From contig JBIIVF010000132.1 of assembly GCA_044339595.1 (NCBI GenBank), forward strand, positions 1 through 6,593: a DNA stretch of 6,593 nt, given 5' to 3'. Source of the DNA: CAZTGZ01 sp044339595. Lineage in GTDB: Bacteria; Bacteroidota; Bacteroidia; NS11-12g; UBA9320. The notes beneath the pieces are model-generated. The model did no database searches. It saw only the letters and a list, made by a program, of their open reading frames with translations, and was not told the DNA's origin. Both the position numbers and the translations under genes were made by a program. Shown piece after piece: positions 1 through 6,119 of the stretch. Positions within the stretch are counted from its first letter, which is position 1; each line of letters starts with the position of its first letter.

Positions 1-807
1 CGGCAATCGGCTGTATCCCCAATCTTCTACTTTTCTCAACAACTCATCAAAAGAGACAGAAACATCAACGGCGCTTACGTCCATTCGGTTTCGCATGATT
101 TGCCTTACGCTGATATTGCCATAATTTACCAAACCACGAAGTATGTTTTTTTCATCCGGGGTATTTTCTACCCCTGCAATTTCAATGGCGTGGTTTAACT
201 CTTCAACGGAAACCCGATAGGAGTTTTGGTCCAAAAAGCGATCAAAAACCGAGGTGCTTTTGGTAATGAGCCATGTGAGTGGATAAAAAATCTTTTGCAT
301 CCAGAATAATGGAACAGAAGTAAAACGAGCGATTTTTAAGTTATTTTGGGTAGAGTAAATTTTAGGGATCACTTCACCCAGCAATACGAGCATAAAAGTG
401 ATGACAACCACTTGCAATATGAAGGCAAGTACAAGATAATTTTCCAGATCAAAAATGGCCGATAGCACGCCTCCTGAAATAATAACGATGGCAATATTGA
501 CGAAGTTATTCAGCAATAAAATAAGTGCCAGCAAATTCCTGGAGGCGTTGAGACGGTCAGGTTCACTGAGCAAACGAATGGCAGTTTTGGCTCCGATAGA
601 ATGGTCATTGTTTAATTCAACCATTTCAGTGGGGCCCAAGCTAAAAAAGGCGTTCTCTGAGGCAGAGAACATTGCAGATAAGCAAATCAGAATTACTACG
701 AAAATAAGAGAAACAGATACAAAGGATAATTCCTGAAGCCAATTCTCCTTCAGTACTCCTAACAGGATTGAAAATATAATATTCGAAGGGCCCGGTTCGC
801 TGTCCAC
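1..807 (-). CDS. gldE: GldE-like CNNM/CBS-domain membrane protein, 3' end outside the window
   Basis: This is the N-terminal 269 residues of a hemolysin C/CorC-type (CNNM) membrane protein. In Bacteroidota the copy next to ssb is the gliding-associated GldE. Family members carry a transmembrane CNNM domain followed by paired CBS domains, with ion-transport or regulatory roles; in gliding bacteria GldE is thought to support GldD. Visible features are a hydrophobic segment at about 29-46, the SASENAF stretch at 48-54 (family form SASETA), a second segment around 92-110 preceded by RNLLA, a third at 124-143, and the signature GEVIPK at 144-149. The first CBS motif begins near residue 235 and is cut by the window edge. 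The start is GTG at 805-807: an in-frame TAA lies two codons upstream, and the next ATG (residue 46) would remove the first membrane helix. The resulting MDSEPGPS start resembles known GldE N-termini. It follows ssb by 10 bases with no clear Shine-Dalgarno sequence. Family assignment is firm; the gliding role is inferred from context. Confidence 0.9.
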   Translation of the reverse strand, partial: MDSEPGPSNIIFSILLGVLKENWLQELSFVSVSLIFVVILICLSAMFSASENAFFSLGPTEMVELNNDHSIGAKTAIRLLSEPDRLNASRNLLALILLLNNFVNIAIVIISGGVLSAIFDLENYLVLAFILQVVVITFMLVLLGEVIPKIYSTQNNLKIARFTSVPLFWMQKIFYPLTWLITKSTSVFDRFLDQNSYRVSVEELNHAIEIAGVENTPDEKNILRGLVNYGNISVRQIMRNRMDVSAVDVSVSFDELLRKVEDWGYSRLP

Positions 808-817
808 AGATTATTGA

Positions 818-1258
818 TTAAAATGGCAGATCATCTTCAACCGCATTTTCTTTGGCTGGATTGGGAGAAGAGGAAATATTTTCAGAAGGATTTGTTTGGT
901 TCTTGCCATGATCGGCAGATTGATTTTCATTTCCTCCGCGCAAGAGGGTAAGCGAGGTTACCCTAATTTTTGTGGTATATCTGTTGTTGCCTTCTTTATC
1001 TTGCCAGGTATCCGTTTTGATTTTTCCTTCAACGTATATTTCTTTTCCCTTTCGGATATATTTTTCAGCAATTTTGGCCAGATCATCCCACATTTCTAAA
1101 TTATGCCATTCTGTTTGGGTAACGCGATTGCCTTCCTTGTCTTTATACCCTTCTGTAGTAGCCAAGCGCATATTGGCAACAACTTTATTGCTGTCCAGAT
1201 ATCGAACTTCGGGGTCAGCCCCGATATTACCGATGAGTATTACTTTATTGACCGACAT
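818..1258 (-). CDS. ssb: Single-stranded DNA-binding protein SSB
   Basis: SSB coats single-stranded DNA during replication, repair and recombination and recruits partner enzymes through its C-terminal tip. The 146-residue protein has the usual layout. An OB fold occupies about residues 1-108, starting MSVNKVILIGNIGADPE and containing the typical TEWHNLEMWDDLAKIAEKY stretch and the KGKEIYVEGKI strand. A low-complexity Asn/Ser/Pro linker follows, and the acidic tip is DDLPF at 142-146, matching the partner-binding DDDIPF tail of other bacteria. Length is normal for a cytoplasmic bacterial SSB. Its ATG lies inside the last codons of mutY (14-base overlap, different frame), which suggests translational coupling to the repair gene. 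gldE follows after 10 bases. This is probably the housekeeping copy, given its chromosomal operon and full tail, but a second ssb elsewhere cannot be excluded. Confidence 0.97.
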   Translation of the reverse strand: MSVNKVILIGNIGADPEVRYLDSNKVVANMRLATTEGYKDKEGNRVTQTEWHNLEMWDDLAKIAEKYIRKGKEIYVEGKIKTDTWQDKEGNNRYTTKIRVTSLTLLRGGNENQSADHGKNQTNPSENISSSPNPAKENAVEDDLPF

Positions 1259-2309
1259 AGTTTAAAAAATCTCGACTCTGTAAATATTTTTCAGTAAGCC
1301 GAGAACATGCAAATTTAATATGGATTTCTTCAATTTCCACGATTTTTGAATCAGATTTAGGAGACCAATCTTCCGGAAACGACCACAAATGAAAGCTGGC
1401 CTCAATAATTTGATGGGTCAAGACATGCTTAAATCGTGCGGTAGAAAGGTGATTTTCCGAATTGGTTGGGGAATTGGTTGCACTTCTTATAAAATCCTCA
1501 AATTGAGAATGGGTCAGATTTTTTGAATTTGTTTCTATCACGGGGAATTCCCATAATCCCTGCCAGATATCCCCGTGTTTTCGCTGTTGAATCAGGGTTT
1601 TTCCGCCAAATAGAGGAACAAAATAATGAAAATGCCTTATTTTTTGCTTCGATTTTTTGGTCTTTTTCGGGTACTCTGCCCATTGATTCGTTGGTCCGCT
1701 GAGACAATTTTCGAACCAGGGGCAATTTCTACAATCGGGTTTTTGAGGGGTACAAATGGTGGCACCGAGTTCCATCATAGCCTGATTGTGTTCTGAAGAG
1801 AAATCGGGGTTCATAATTTCAGTGGCCAAATTTTGCAATGCCTGTGTATTCAGATTGACGGCAAACATTCTAGACAGAACACGCCTGACATTCCCATCAA
1901 CGGCCGCTGCGGGCTGCTGGAACGCGAAGGATGCGATGGCCGCAGCTGTATATGCCCCAATGCCGGGCAATTGCAGAAGCGCTGCATAAGTTGGTGGGAA
2001 TCGACCTTCATGGTCTCGCACCAATTGTTGAGCAGTTCGAAGCATATTTCTTGCCCTGGAGTAATAACCCAATCCTTGCCAAACTTTAAGAATCGCATCT
2101 TCACCTGCCGATGCAAAGGATTGAATATCAGGAAACAGAGATCTGAATTTTTCAAAATATGGAAGACCTTGCTGTACACGGGTTTGTTGAAGTATAATTT
2201 CACTTAACCAAATCAGATAAGGATCTTGAGTCTCTCGCCAGGGAAGGGTTCTGGCGTTTTTGCGATACCAATTTCGGAGGGTAGAAGACAAATTATATGC
2301 GTGTTTCAT
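1245..2309 (-). CDS. mutY: A/G-specific adenine glycosylase MutY
   Basis: MutY removes adenine mispaired with 8-oxoguanine or guanine, starting base excision repair that prevents G:C to T:A changes. All key elements are present in 354 residues. The catalytic glutamate is E37 in SEIILQQTRV, the helix-hairpin-helix is LPGIGAYTAAA (114-124), and the catalytic aspartate is D138 in VDGNVRR; E37 and D138 carry the same numbers as in the E. coli enzyme. The [4Fe-4S] cysteines C186, C193, C196 and C202 have the expected 6-2-5 spacing. A Lys-rich linker (215-225) leads to the C-terminal NUDIX-like domain that reads 8-oxoguanine, with QQRKHGDIWQGLWEFP at 241-256 and the recognition loop FKHVLTH at 293-299, the local equivalent of the E. 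coli FSH loop. It is the first gene of the leftward operon mutY-ssb-gldE and is divergent from the HU gene. Nothing suggests damage. Confidence 0.98.
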   Translation of the reverse strand: MKHAYNLSSTLRNWYRKNARTLPWRETQDPYLIWLSEIILQQTRVQQGLPYFEKFRSLFPDIQSFASAGEDAILKVWQGLGYYSRARNMLRTAQQLVRDHEGRFPPTYAALLQLPGIGAYTAAAIASFAFQQPAAAVDGNVRRVLSRMFAVNLNTQALQNLATEIMNPDFSSEHNQAMMELGATICTPQKPDCRNCPWFENCLSGPTNQWAEYPKKTKKSKQKIRHFHYFVPLFGGKTLIQQRKHGDIWQGLWEFPVIETNSKNLTHSQFEDFIRSATNSPTNSENHLSTARFKHVLTHQIIEASFHLWSFPEDWSPKSDSKIVEIEEIHIKFACSRLTEKYLQSRDFLNYVGQ

Positions 2310-2422
2310 GGGGTCTAAGTCGAGAACAAACTTCTGTTATTTTGGTTTTTTTATTATTTTAAAGCAAAAACATTTAATATTGCACTAGGTAACCAATTTT
2401 TCAACATTTAATTTATCCGATT
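2310..2422. promoter_or_regulatory. Divergent intergenic region between mutY and the HU gene
   Basis: This 113-base, strongly AT-rich gap separates two divergent transcription units, so promoters for both must lie here or in the flanking genes. Bacteroidota promoters read by the primary sigma factor typically show TAnnTTTG near -7 and TTTG near -33. On the forward strand TAATATTG at 2375-2382 matches five of the six fixed -7 positions and would give a leader of roughly 35 bases for the HU gene. The only nearby TTTG (2341-2344) is about 30 bases away, too far for a good pair. On the reverse strand GAAGTTTG just upstream of mutY also matches five of six but again lacks a well-spaced partner. 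The run of T residues around 2340-2360 is an A/T tract. The region's role is a sound inference; the exact boxes are weak. Confidence 0.5.
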
Positions 2423-2722
2423 ATGACCAAGGCAGAAGTAGTCAACGAAATTGCAGAAAAGACCGGAATTGAAAAAGTCACTGTACAAGAAACTGTAGAA
2501 GCTTTTTTTAAAGTGGTTAAAAGCAGCATGGCAGAGGGGGAGAATCTTTATTTTCGCGGTTTTGGCAGCTTTACGCTCAAGAAACGAGCGAAGAAAGTGG
2601 CTAGAAATATTTCCAAAAACACTCAACTCACGATTCCGGAACATTTTATTCCCAAGTTTAAGCCAGCCAAAACTTTTGTCGATAAAATCAAGAAAAGCGA
2701 TAAGGTTAAAAAATTACTTTAA
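2423..2722 (+). CDS. HU/IHF-family DNA-binding protein
   Basis: HU-type proteins form small dimers that bend and compact DNA in the nucleoid. The 99 residues show the family fold: two N-terminal helices (MTKAEVVNEIAEKTGI, then VTVQETVEAFFKVVKSSM), the conserved turn FRGFGSF at 44-50, and the DNA-binding beta arm at about 53-76. The arm carries RNIS at 61-64, where many HU and IHF proteins have RNP; the intercalating proline is replaced by I63, which to my knowledge is common in Bacteroidota HU proteins. The core closes with IPKFKPAKTFVDKIK, and a short Lys-rich tail (KKSDKVKKLL) makes it a little longer than the usual 90 residues. It heads the rightward gene series, is divergent from mutY, and is followed after 12 bases by the TPR gene. 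Whether it behaves as HU alpha, HU beta or IHF cannot be said, so no symbol is given. Confidence 0.95.
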   Translation: MTKAEVVNEIAEKTGIEKVTVQETVEAFFKVVKSSMAEGENLYFRGFGSFTLKKRAKKVARNISKNTQLTIPEHFIPKFKPAKTFVDKIKKSDKVKKLL

Positions 2723-2734
2723 TCATTCCAATTA

Positions 2735-3409
2735 GTGACAAGGAGAAGTTTTCAGCAACTTGGTTTGCTGGTGTTGGGGATTGGGATTTTGGCAGCATTG
2801 TGGCTGCCGGGTCTCAACAAAGATTCAAAAGTAAAAGAAAAGTCAATAACAACTTCCGTTGAGGAAGTTAGTCATGATCATGCCGAAGGAGAATCCCATT
2901 CAAGCGAAGGCGACAAAGGGGTATATCCGGATTCTTATAATTATGCCATTTCTTTGGCAGAAAAAGCTTCTAGTGAAGGTGCTTCATCCAAAATAACTTC
3001 AGCTTTGATGATTGATTCAGTGGCATCTCTGATGGAGGATGAAAAATTAACGGCACAACTGAATAAGCGTACCGAACAATTGTTGAATGATGCCCTCAAA
3101 TTAGAACCAGAAAATAAAGATGCGCTTAACAATCTTGCGATGATTGACATATATCGCAAAGAAGATGTAATGAACGGAGTTCAAAAGCTACTGAAGGTAG
3201 TTCGGATAGACAACAACAACGAGATGGCTTTGTATCAGTTGGGTATTTTAGCAGTAAAAAGTGGGCAGACGGATAAAGCTATTGAAAGATTCGAAAAATT
3301 AGTATCTTTGCAGCCCCAAAATAAGGAGTATCACAAAAATCTGGCACTTTTATACAGTCAGAAAGGGAATACCTCCAAAGCGGAAAGACATGCAGCTTTG
3401 GCCAAATAA
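2735..3409 (+). CDS. Membrane-anchored tetratricopeptide repeat protein
   Basis: This is a 224-residue protein of unknown specific role. A short basic N-terminus (MTRRS) precedes one hydrophobic segment at about 9-27 (LGLLVLGIGILAALWLPGL), probably an uncleaved signal anchor, since no lipobox cysteine or clear cleavage site follows. Residues 28-63 form a charged linker with a His/Glu/Asp patch (SHDHAEGESHSSEGD, 46-60). The rest is helical with TPR character: clear repeats at about 128-161 and 162-195 (the latter with YQLGILAVKSGQTDKAIERF), a probable one before them and a partial one at the C-terminus. TPRs are protein-protein scaffolds, so it likely displays the repeats in the periplasm. The GTG start is forced: an in-frame stop lies four codons upstream and the first internal ATG is at residue 92, beyond the anchor. 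It sits 12 bases after the HU gene and 41 before the 29-residue gene, so it could belong to either transcript. No gene symbol is justified. Confidence 0.88.
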   Translation: MTRRSFQQLGLLVLGIGILAALWLPGLNKDSKVKEKSITTSVEEVSHDHAEGESHSSEGDKGVYPDSYNYAISLAEKASSEGASSKITSALMIDSVASLMEDEKLTAQLNKRTEQLLNDALKLEPENKDALNNLAMIDIYRKEDVMNGVQKLLKVVRIDNNNEMALYQLGILAVKSGQTDKAIERFEKLVSLQPQNKEYHKNLALLYSQKGNTSKAERHAALAK

Positions 3410-3422
3410 AAGGCGAGGGCTG

Positions 3423-3436
3423 AAATATTAAATATT
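3423..3436 (+). repeat. Two tandem AAATATT units upstream of the 29-residue gene
   Basis: Within the 41-base gap after the TPR gene, AAATATT occurs twice back to back and is followed by an A run. It lies 14 to 28 bases before the start of the basic peptide gene. It could be part of an A/T-rich translation leader, which Bacteroidota favour in place of a Shine-Dalgarno sequence, or it may be chance in AT-rich DNA. No -7 or -33 promoter pair is evident in the gap. Confidence 0.35.
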
Positions 3437-3450
3437 AAAAGACATTTCAC

Positions 3451-3540
3451 ATGCCAAGCGGAAAGAAAAGAAAAAGACACAAGATTGCAACTCACAAGCG
3501 CAAGAAAAGACTGAGAAAGAATAGACATAAGAAAAAGTAA
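3451..3540 (+). CDS. 29-residue basic small-subunit-type ribosomal protein (AURKAIP1/COX24 domain)
   Basis: This tiny gene encodes MPSGKKRKRHKIATHKRKKR followed by LRKNRHKKK. Of 29 residues, 11 are Lys, 6 Arg and 3 His. I recognise it as the AURKAIP1/COX24-domain peptide seen in Bacteroidota. Related short proteins are the C-terminal part of mitochondrial mS38 and the actinobacterial 30S protein often called bS22, which binds rRNA near the decoding region. By analogy this peptide probably sits in the 30S subunit; that placement is inference. Support for reality comes from the near-invariant MPSGKKRKRHK/ATHKRKKR pattern I know from the phylum, the clean ATG and TAA, and the snug fit: 41 bases after the TPR gene and 18 before RNase G, same strand. 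No Shine-Dalgarno sequence is visible (upstream bases are GACATTTCAC). Its size makes it easy to overlook in automatic annotation. Confidence 0.88.
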   Translation: MPSGKKRKRHKIATHKRKKRLRKNRHKKK

Positions 3541-3558
3541 TCACTAACCATTCACACC

Positions 3559-5115
3559 ATGTCGAACGAACTTATTATAGAAGTCAGTTCAGCGGGTGAG
3601 AAGGTGGCCCTTCTCAGGGACAAAAAGCTTGTAGAACTTCATCATGAAAGTACTTCCCAAAATTTTCTCGTTGGAGAAATTTATTTGGGTCAAGTAAAAA
3701 AGATTAAGCCTGAATTAAATGCGGCCTTCGTAGACGTAGGTTACGAAAAAGACGCATTTCTCCATTATCACGACCTGGGTCCGAACATTCGTTCGTTAAT
3801 AAAACTGACCCGTCAGGCCATGGAAGGGGGCATAAAACAGGGAGACCTCTCAAATTTCGTTTTAGAACCCGAGACTTTAAAAACGGGCAAAATCTCTGAT
3901 GTAATCAAGAAAAATCAGTTGGTTTTGGTTCAGGTAATAAAAGAACCTATCTCATCCAAAGGACCTCGCCTGAGCATGGAAATTGCCATAGCCGGGAAGT
4001 ATTTTATTATGGTGCCTTTTGTAAACACGGTAAGTGTTTCCAAGAAGATTGATGATAATGAAGAGCGAAAGCGTCTCAAAACGTTATCTACCAGTTTAAA
4101 GCACCCCAACTACGGTCTCATTTGCAGAACCGCGGCTCAAGGTAAATCTGCTGCTGAATTGCATCAGGATCTATTGGACTTATATCAGCGGTGGGATACC
4201 GCTGTTAAAAAGTTGTTTAACGCCCAATCTCAGCAACTTCTCTTGGCTGAAGTAAACAGATCCCAATCTGTTATTCGTGATTTGTTGAGCATGCCCATTA
4301 CCAATATTGCGGTAAATGACAAGAAACTTTATGACGACCTAAGAAGTTATACAGCAACAGTATCCCCGCAGCTAGAAAAGGTTATCAAACTTTTCAAAGG
4401 CAAAGAACCTATCTTTAGTCACTATCAGGTTGATCGTCAAATTAGAGGTCTATTCGGCAAAACCGTGGCATTGCAGGGTGGCGCATACTTGGTTATCGAA
4501 CATACAGAAGCACTTCATGTAGTGGATGTGAACTCGGGTGGTCGCCAAAACAAAGAATCATCCCAAGACAGTTATGCTTTGCAAGTCAATATTGAAGCGG
4601 CGGAAGAAATTGCTCGTCAACTTAGATTGCGCGATATGGGAGGCATTATTGTTATCGATTTTATTGATCTCCATAGCAGTGTTTATCGCAAGAAATTGTT
4701 CGATACGCTCACACTTGCCATGAGCACCGATAGAGCAAGACATACCATTCTGCCGATGAGTAAGTTTGGTTTAATTCAGATTACCAGACAAAGAGTAAGA
4801 CCTGAAACCAATATAGTAACCACAGAACAATGTCCGATGTGTCAGGGAAGTGGACAAGCGGATGTGAGTTATTTACTCGGGGATGAAGTAGAAAATAGGA
4901 TAAACTATATCGTGAATTCACTTAAAATTAGTAAATTCGAGGTATGGATGCACCCTTATCTGCATGCATATTTCACCAAGGGGCTATTTTCACTCAGGTT
5001 TAAGTGGTTTTTGAAATATAAAAAATGGATTCAGATTAAGCCTGTAACCGATTTTCATTTCGGGCAACTTGAATTTTATGATCAGAATGAAGATGAAATT
5101 GTCTTTAATCAATAA
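3559..5115 (+). CDS. rng: Ribonuclease G (RNase E/G family)
   Basis: RNase G is a single-strand-specific endoribonuclease that cuts AU-rich RNA and, in E. coli, trims the 5' end of 16S rRNA. The 518-residue protein has the full catalytic half. An S1-like domain lies at about 35-145 (FLVGEIYLGQVKKIKPELNA, then NAAFVDVGYEKDAFLHY), split by a segment of about 40 residues (roughly 73-115) that is longer than in E. coli RNase G. The DNase I-like core has the metal ligands D323 and N325 in VVDVNSGG and D367 in IIVIDFIDL, matching D303, N305 and D346 of RNase E. The zinc-link is C425 and C428 in CPMCQGSG, used for dimer pairing. There is no long acidic or Arg-rich scaffold after it, so this is the G type and not a full RNase E degradosome hub. 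It follows the ribosomal-type peptide by 18 bases and precedes the OmpA lipoprotein by 4, which fits a ribosome-linked operon. Confidence 0.96.
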   Translation: MSNELIIEVSSAGEKVALLRDKKLVELHHESTSQNFLVGEIYLGQVKKIKPELNAAFVDVGYEKDAFLHYHDLGPNIRSLIKLTRQAMEGGIKQGDLSNFVLEPETLKTGKISDVIKKNQLVLVQVIKEPISSKGPRLSMEIAIAGKYFIMVPFVNTVSVSKKIDDNEERKRLKTLSTSLKHPNYGLICRTAAQGKSAAELHQDLLDLYQRWDTAVKKLFNAQSQQLLLAEVNRSQSVIRDLLSMPITNIAVNDKKLYDDLRSYTATVSPQLEKVIKLFKGKEPIFSHYQVDRQIRGLFGKTVALQGGAYLVIEHTEALHVVDVNSGGRQNKESSQDSYALQVNIEAAEEIARQLRLRDMGGIIVIDFIDLHSSVYRKKLFDTLTLAMSTDRARHTILPMSKFGLIQITRQRVRPETNIVTTEQCPMCQGSGQADVSYLLGDEVENRINYIVNSLKISKFEVWMHPYLHAYFTKGLFSLRFKWFLKYKKWIQIKPVTDFHFGQLEFYDQNEDEIVFNQ

Positions 5116-5119
5116 CAAC

Positions 5120-6118
5120 ATGAAAGAAAGAAGCCTTTTATATGTAACCGTTCTGACTTTATTCTTGTCGGCATGTGTACCGCAACGAAAATTTCAAGAA
5201 TTGAATGATCAGTATAAAGCTTGTCAGGTCTCTCGCGATTCTTTACAAATGAGTGTTGATACACTTTCTCAAAAGAATACAGATTTCCGTTTAAGAAATG
5301 ATCAAATAGAGAGGGATTTTTTTAGACTCAAAACAGAACTGGAAGAGACAGAAGCATTGTATGCCAAAGTGAGAACTTCCTATGAGCAACTCGAAAGTAA
5401 TTATAAGCGCATCATCGATGCTTCTTCTAGCAGTCAGGCCGAATTGATGACGCTTTTAAAGGATCTTGAAAAGAAACTTCAACAAAAAGAAGAGGAATTA
5501 GACAAAAAGGAAGCGTTGCTCAATCGCAATATGGCAGCCAGTGAGAAATTAGCTGCAGATCTTAAAATTATTGAGAAGGAATTGCAGCAAAGAGAAATTA
5601 AAGTAAAAGAGCTGCAACGGTTACTTTCACAGAAAGATTCTGCCACCGATCGCTTAAAGAAGATTTTAACTGAGTCACTCATGCCGTACAAAACCCTTGG
5701 TCTGGCGGTGCATGAGGAGAGCGGAAAGGTATATGTTTCACTCGAGGAGAGTTTGTTGTTTCAAAGTGGAAGAACGGATGTAGATAAAGCCGGACGGGAG
5801 GCGCTTCTTAAATTGTGTGAAACCTTACAAAAGGAGAAAGATTTTGACATCATGGTTGAAGGTCATACAGACAATGTGCCCATTAAAACCGCCAAATTTG
5901 AAGACAATTGGGATTTGAGCGTTTTAAGAGCCACTTCTGTATTGCGAATCATGGTTTTAGAGGGGAAAATTGAACCAACCCGCATTATTCCGGCGGGTAG
6001 GGGTGAATATCAACCCGTTGATGGTGCAGATACCAAAGAAGCACGATCTAAAAATCGAAGAATTGAAATCATCCTTTCTCCTGATTTGGCAGCAGTAATG
6101 AACATTATCGCCAAATAA
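5120..6118 (+). CDS. OmpA-family peptidoglycan-binding lipoprotein with long coiled coil
   Basis: This predicted 332-residue lipoprotein should tether the outer membrane to peptidoglycan. The N-terminus MKERSLLYVTVLTLFLSAC is a lipoprotein signal with lipobox LSAC and lipid-bearing Cys19. Residues after the Cys (VPQRKF) lack the acidic surface-export signal of Bacteroidota, so it probably faces the periplasm. About residues 24-205 are charged and heptad-like, rich in Glu, Lys, Leu and Gln, indicating a long coiled coil that could span the periplasm or oligomerise. The C-terminal OmpA/MotB domain (about 220-325) has VEGHTDN with D251, NWDLSVLRA with R270 (the pair that grips diaminopimelate in this family) and KNRRIEI. 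The ATG at 5120 is preferred over an in-frame ATG at 5069: it gives a perfect lipoprotein signal and avoids overlapping rng, leaving 4 bases. rlmH begins one base after its stop. The specific partner or function is unknown. Confidence 0.92.
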   Translation: MKERSLLYVTVLTLFLSACVPQRKFQELNDQYKACQVSRDSLQMSVDTLSQKNTDFRLRNDQIERDFFRLKTELEETEALYAKVRTSYEQLESNYKRIIDASSSSQAELMTLLKDLEKKLQQKEEELDKKEALLNRNMAASEKLAADLKIIEKELQQREIKVKELQRLLSQKDSATDRLKKILTESLMPYKTLGLAVHEESGKVYVSLEESLLFQSGRTDVDKAGREALLKLCETLQKEKDFDIMVEGHTDNVPIKTAKFEDNWDLSVLRATSVLRIMVLEGKIEPTRIIPAGRGEYQPVDGADTKEARSKNRRIEIILSPDLAAVMNIIAK

Positions 6119-6119
6119 T

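Noticed and set aside
455..736. 93-codon forward frame at the left side
   Set aside because: It is antisense to gldE, whose membrane helices and GEVIPK signature are clear in the reverse frame.
1833..2207. 124-codon open frame on the forward strand, and a 117-codon reverse-strand frame at 1850-2203
   Set aside because: Both lie wholly inside mutY in other frames; mutY has every catalytic and cluster residue, and neither translation resembles a known fold.
2324..2339. Inverted repeat AACA...TGTT just upstream of mutY as a possible operator
   Set aside because: Only five of seven position pairs match, with no second copy; likely chance in AT-rich DNA.
2338..2370. T-run as a rho-independent terminator in the divergent gap
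   Set aside because: No GC-rich hairpin precedes the T run, and no gene ends here since both flanking units start here.
5069..5119. Longer N-terminus for the OmpA-family protein from the ATG at 5069
   Set aside because: It would overlap rng by 47 bases and put 17 extra residues before a textbook lipoprotein signal; the ATG at 5120 is far better.
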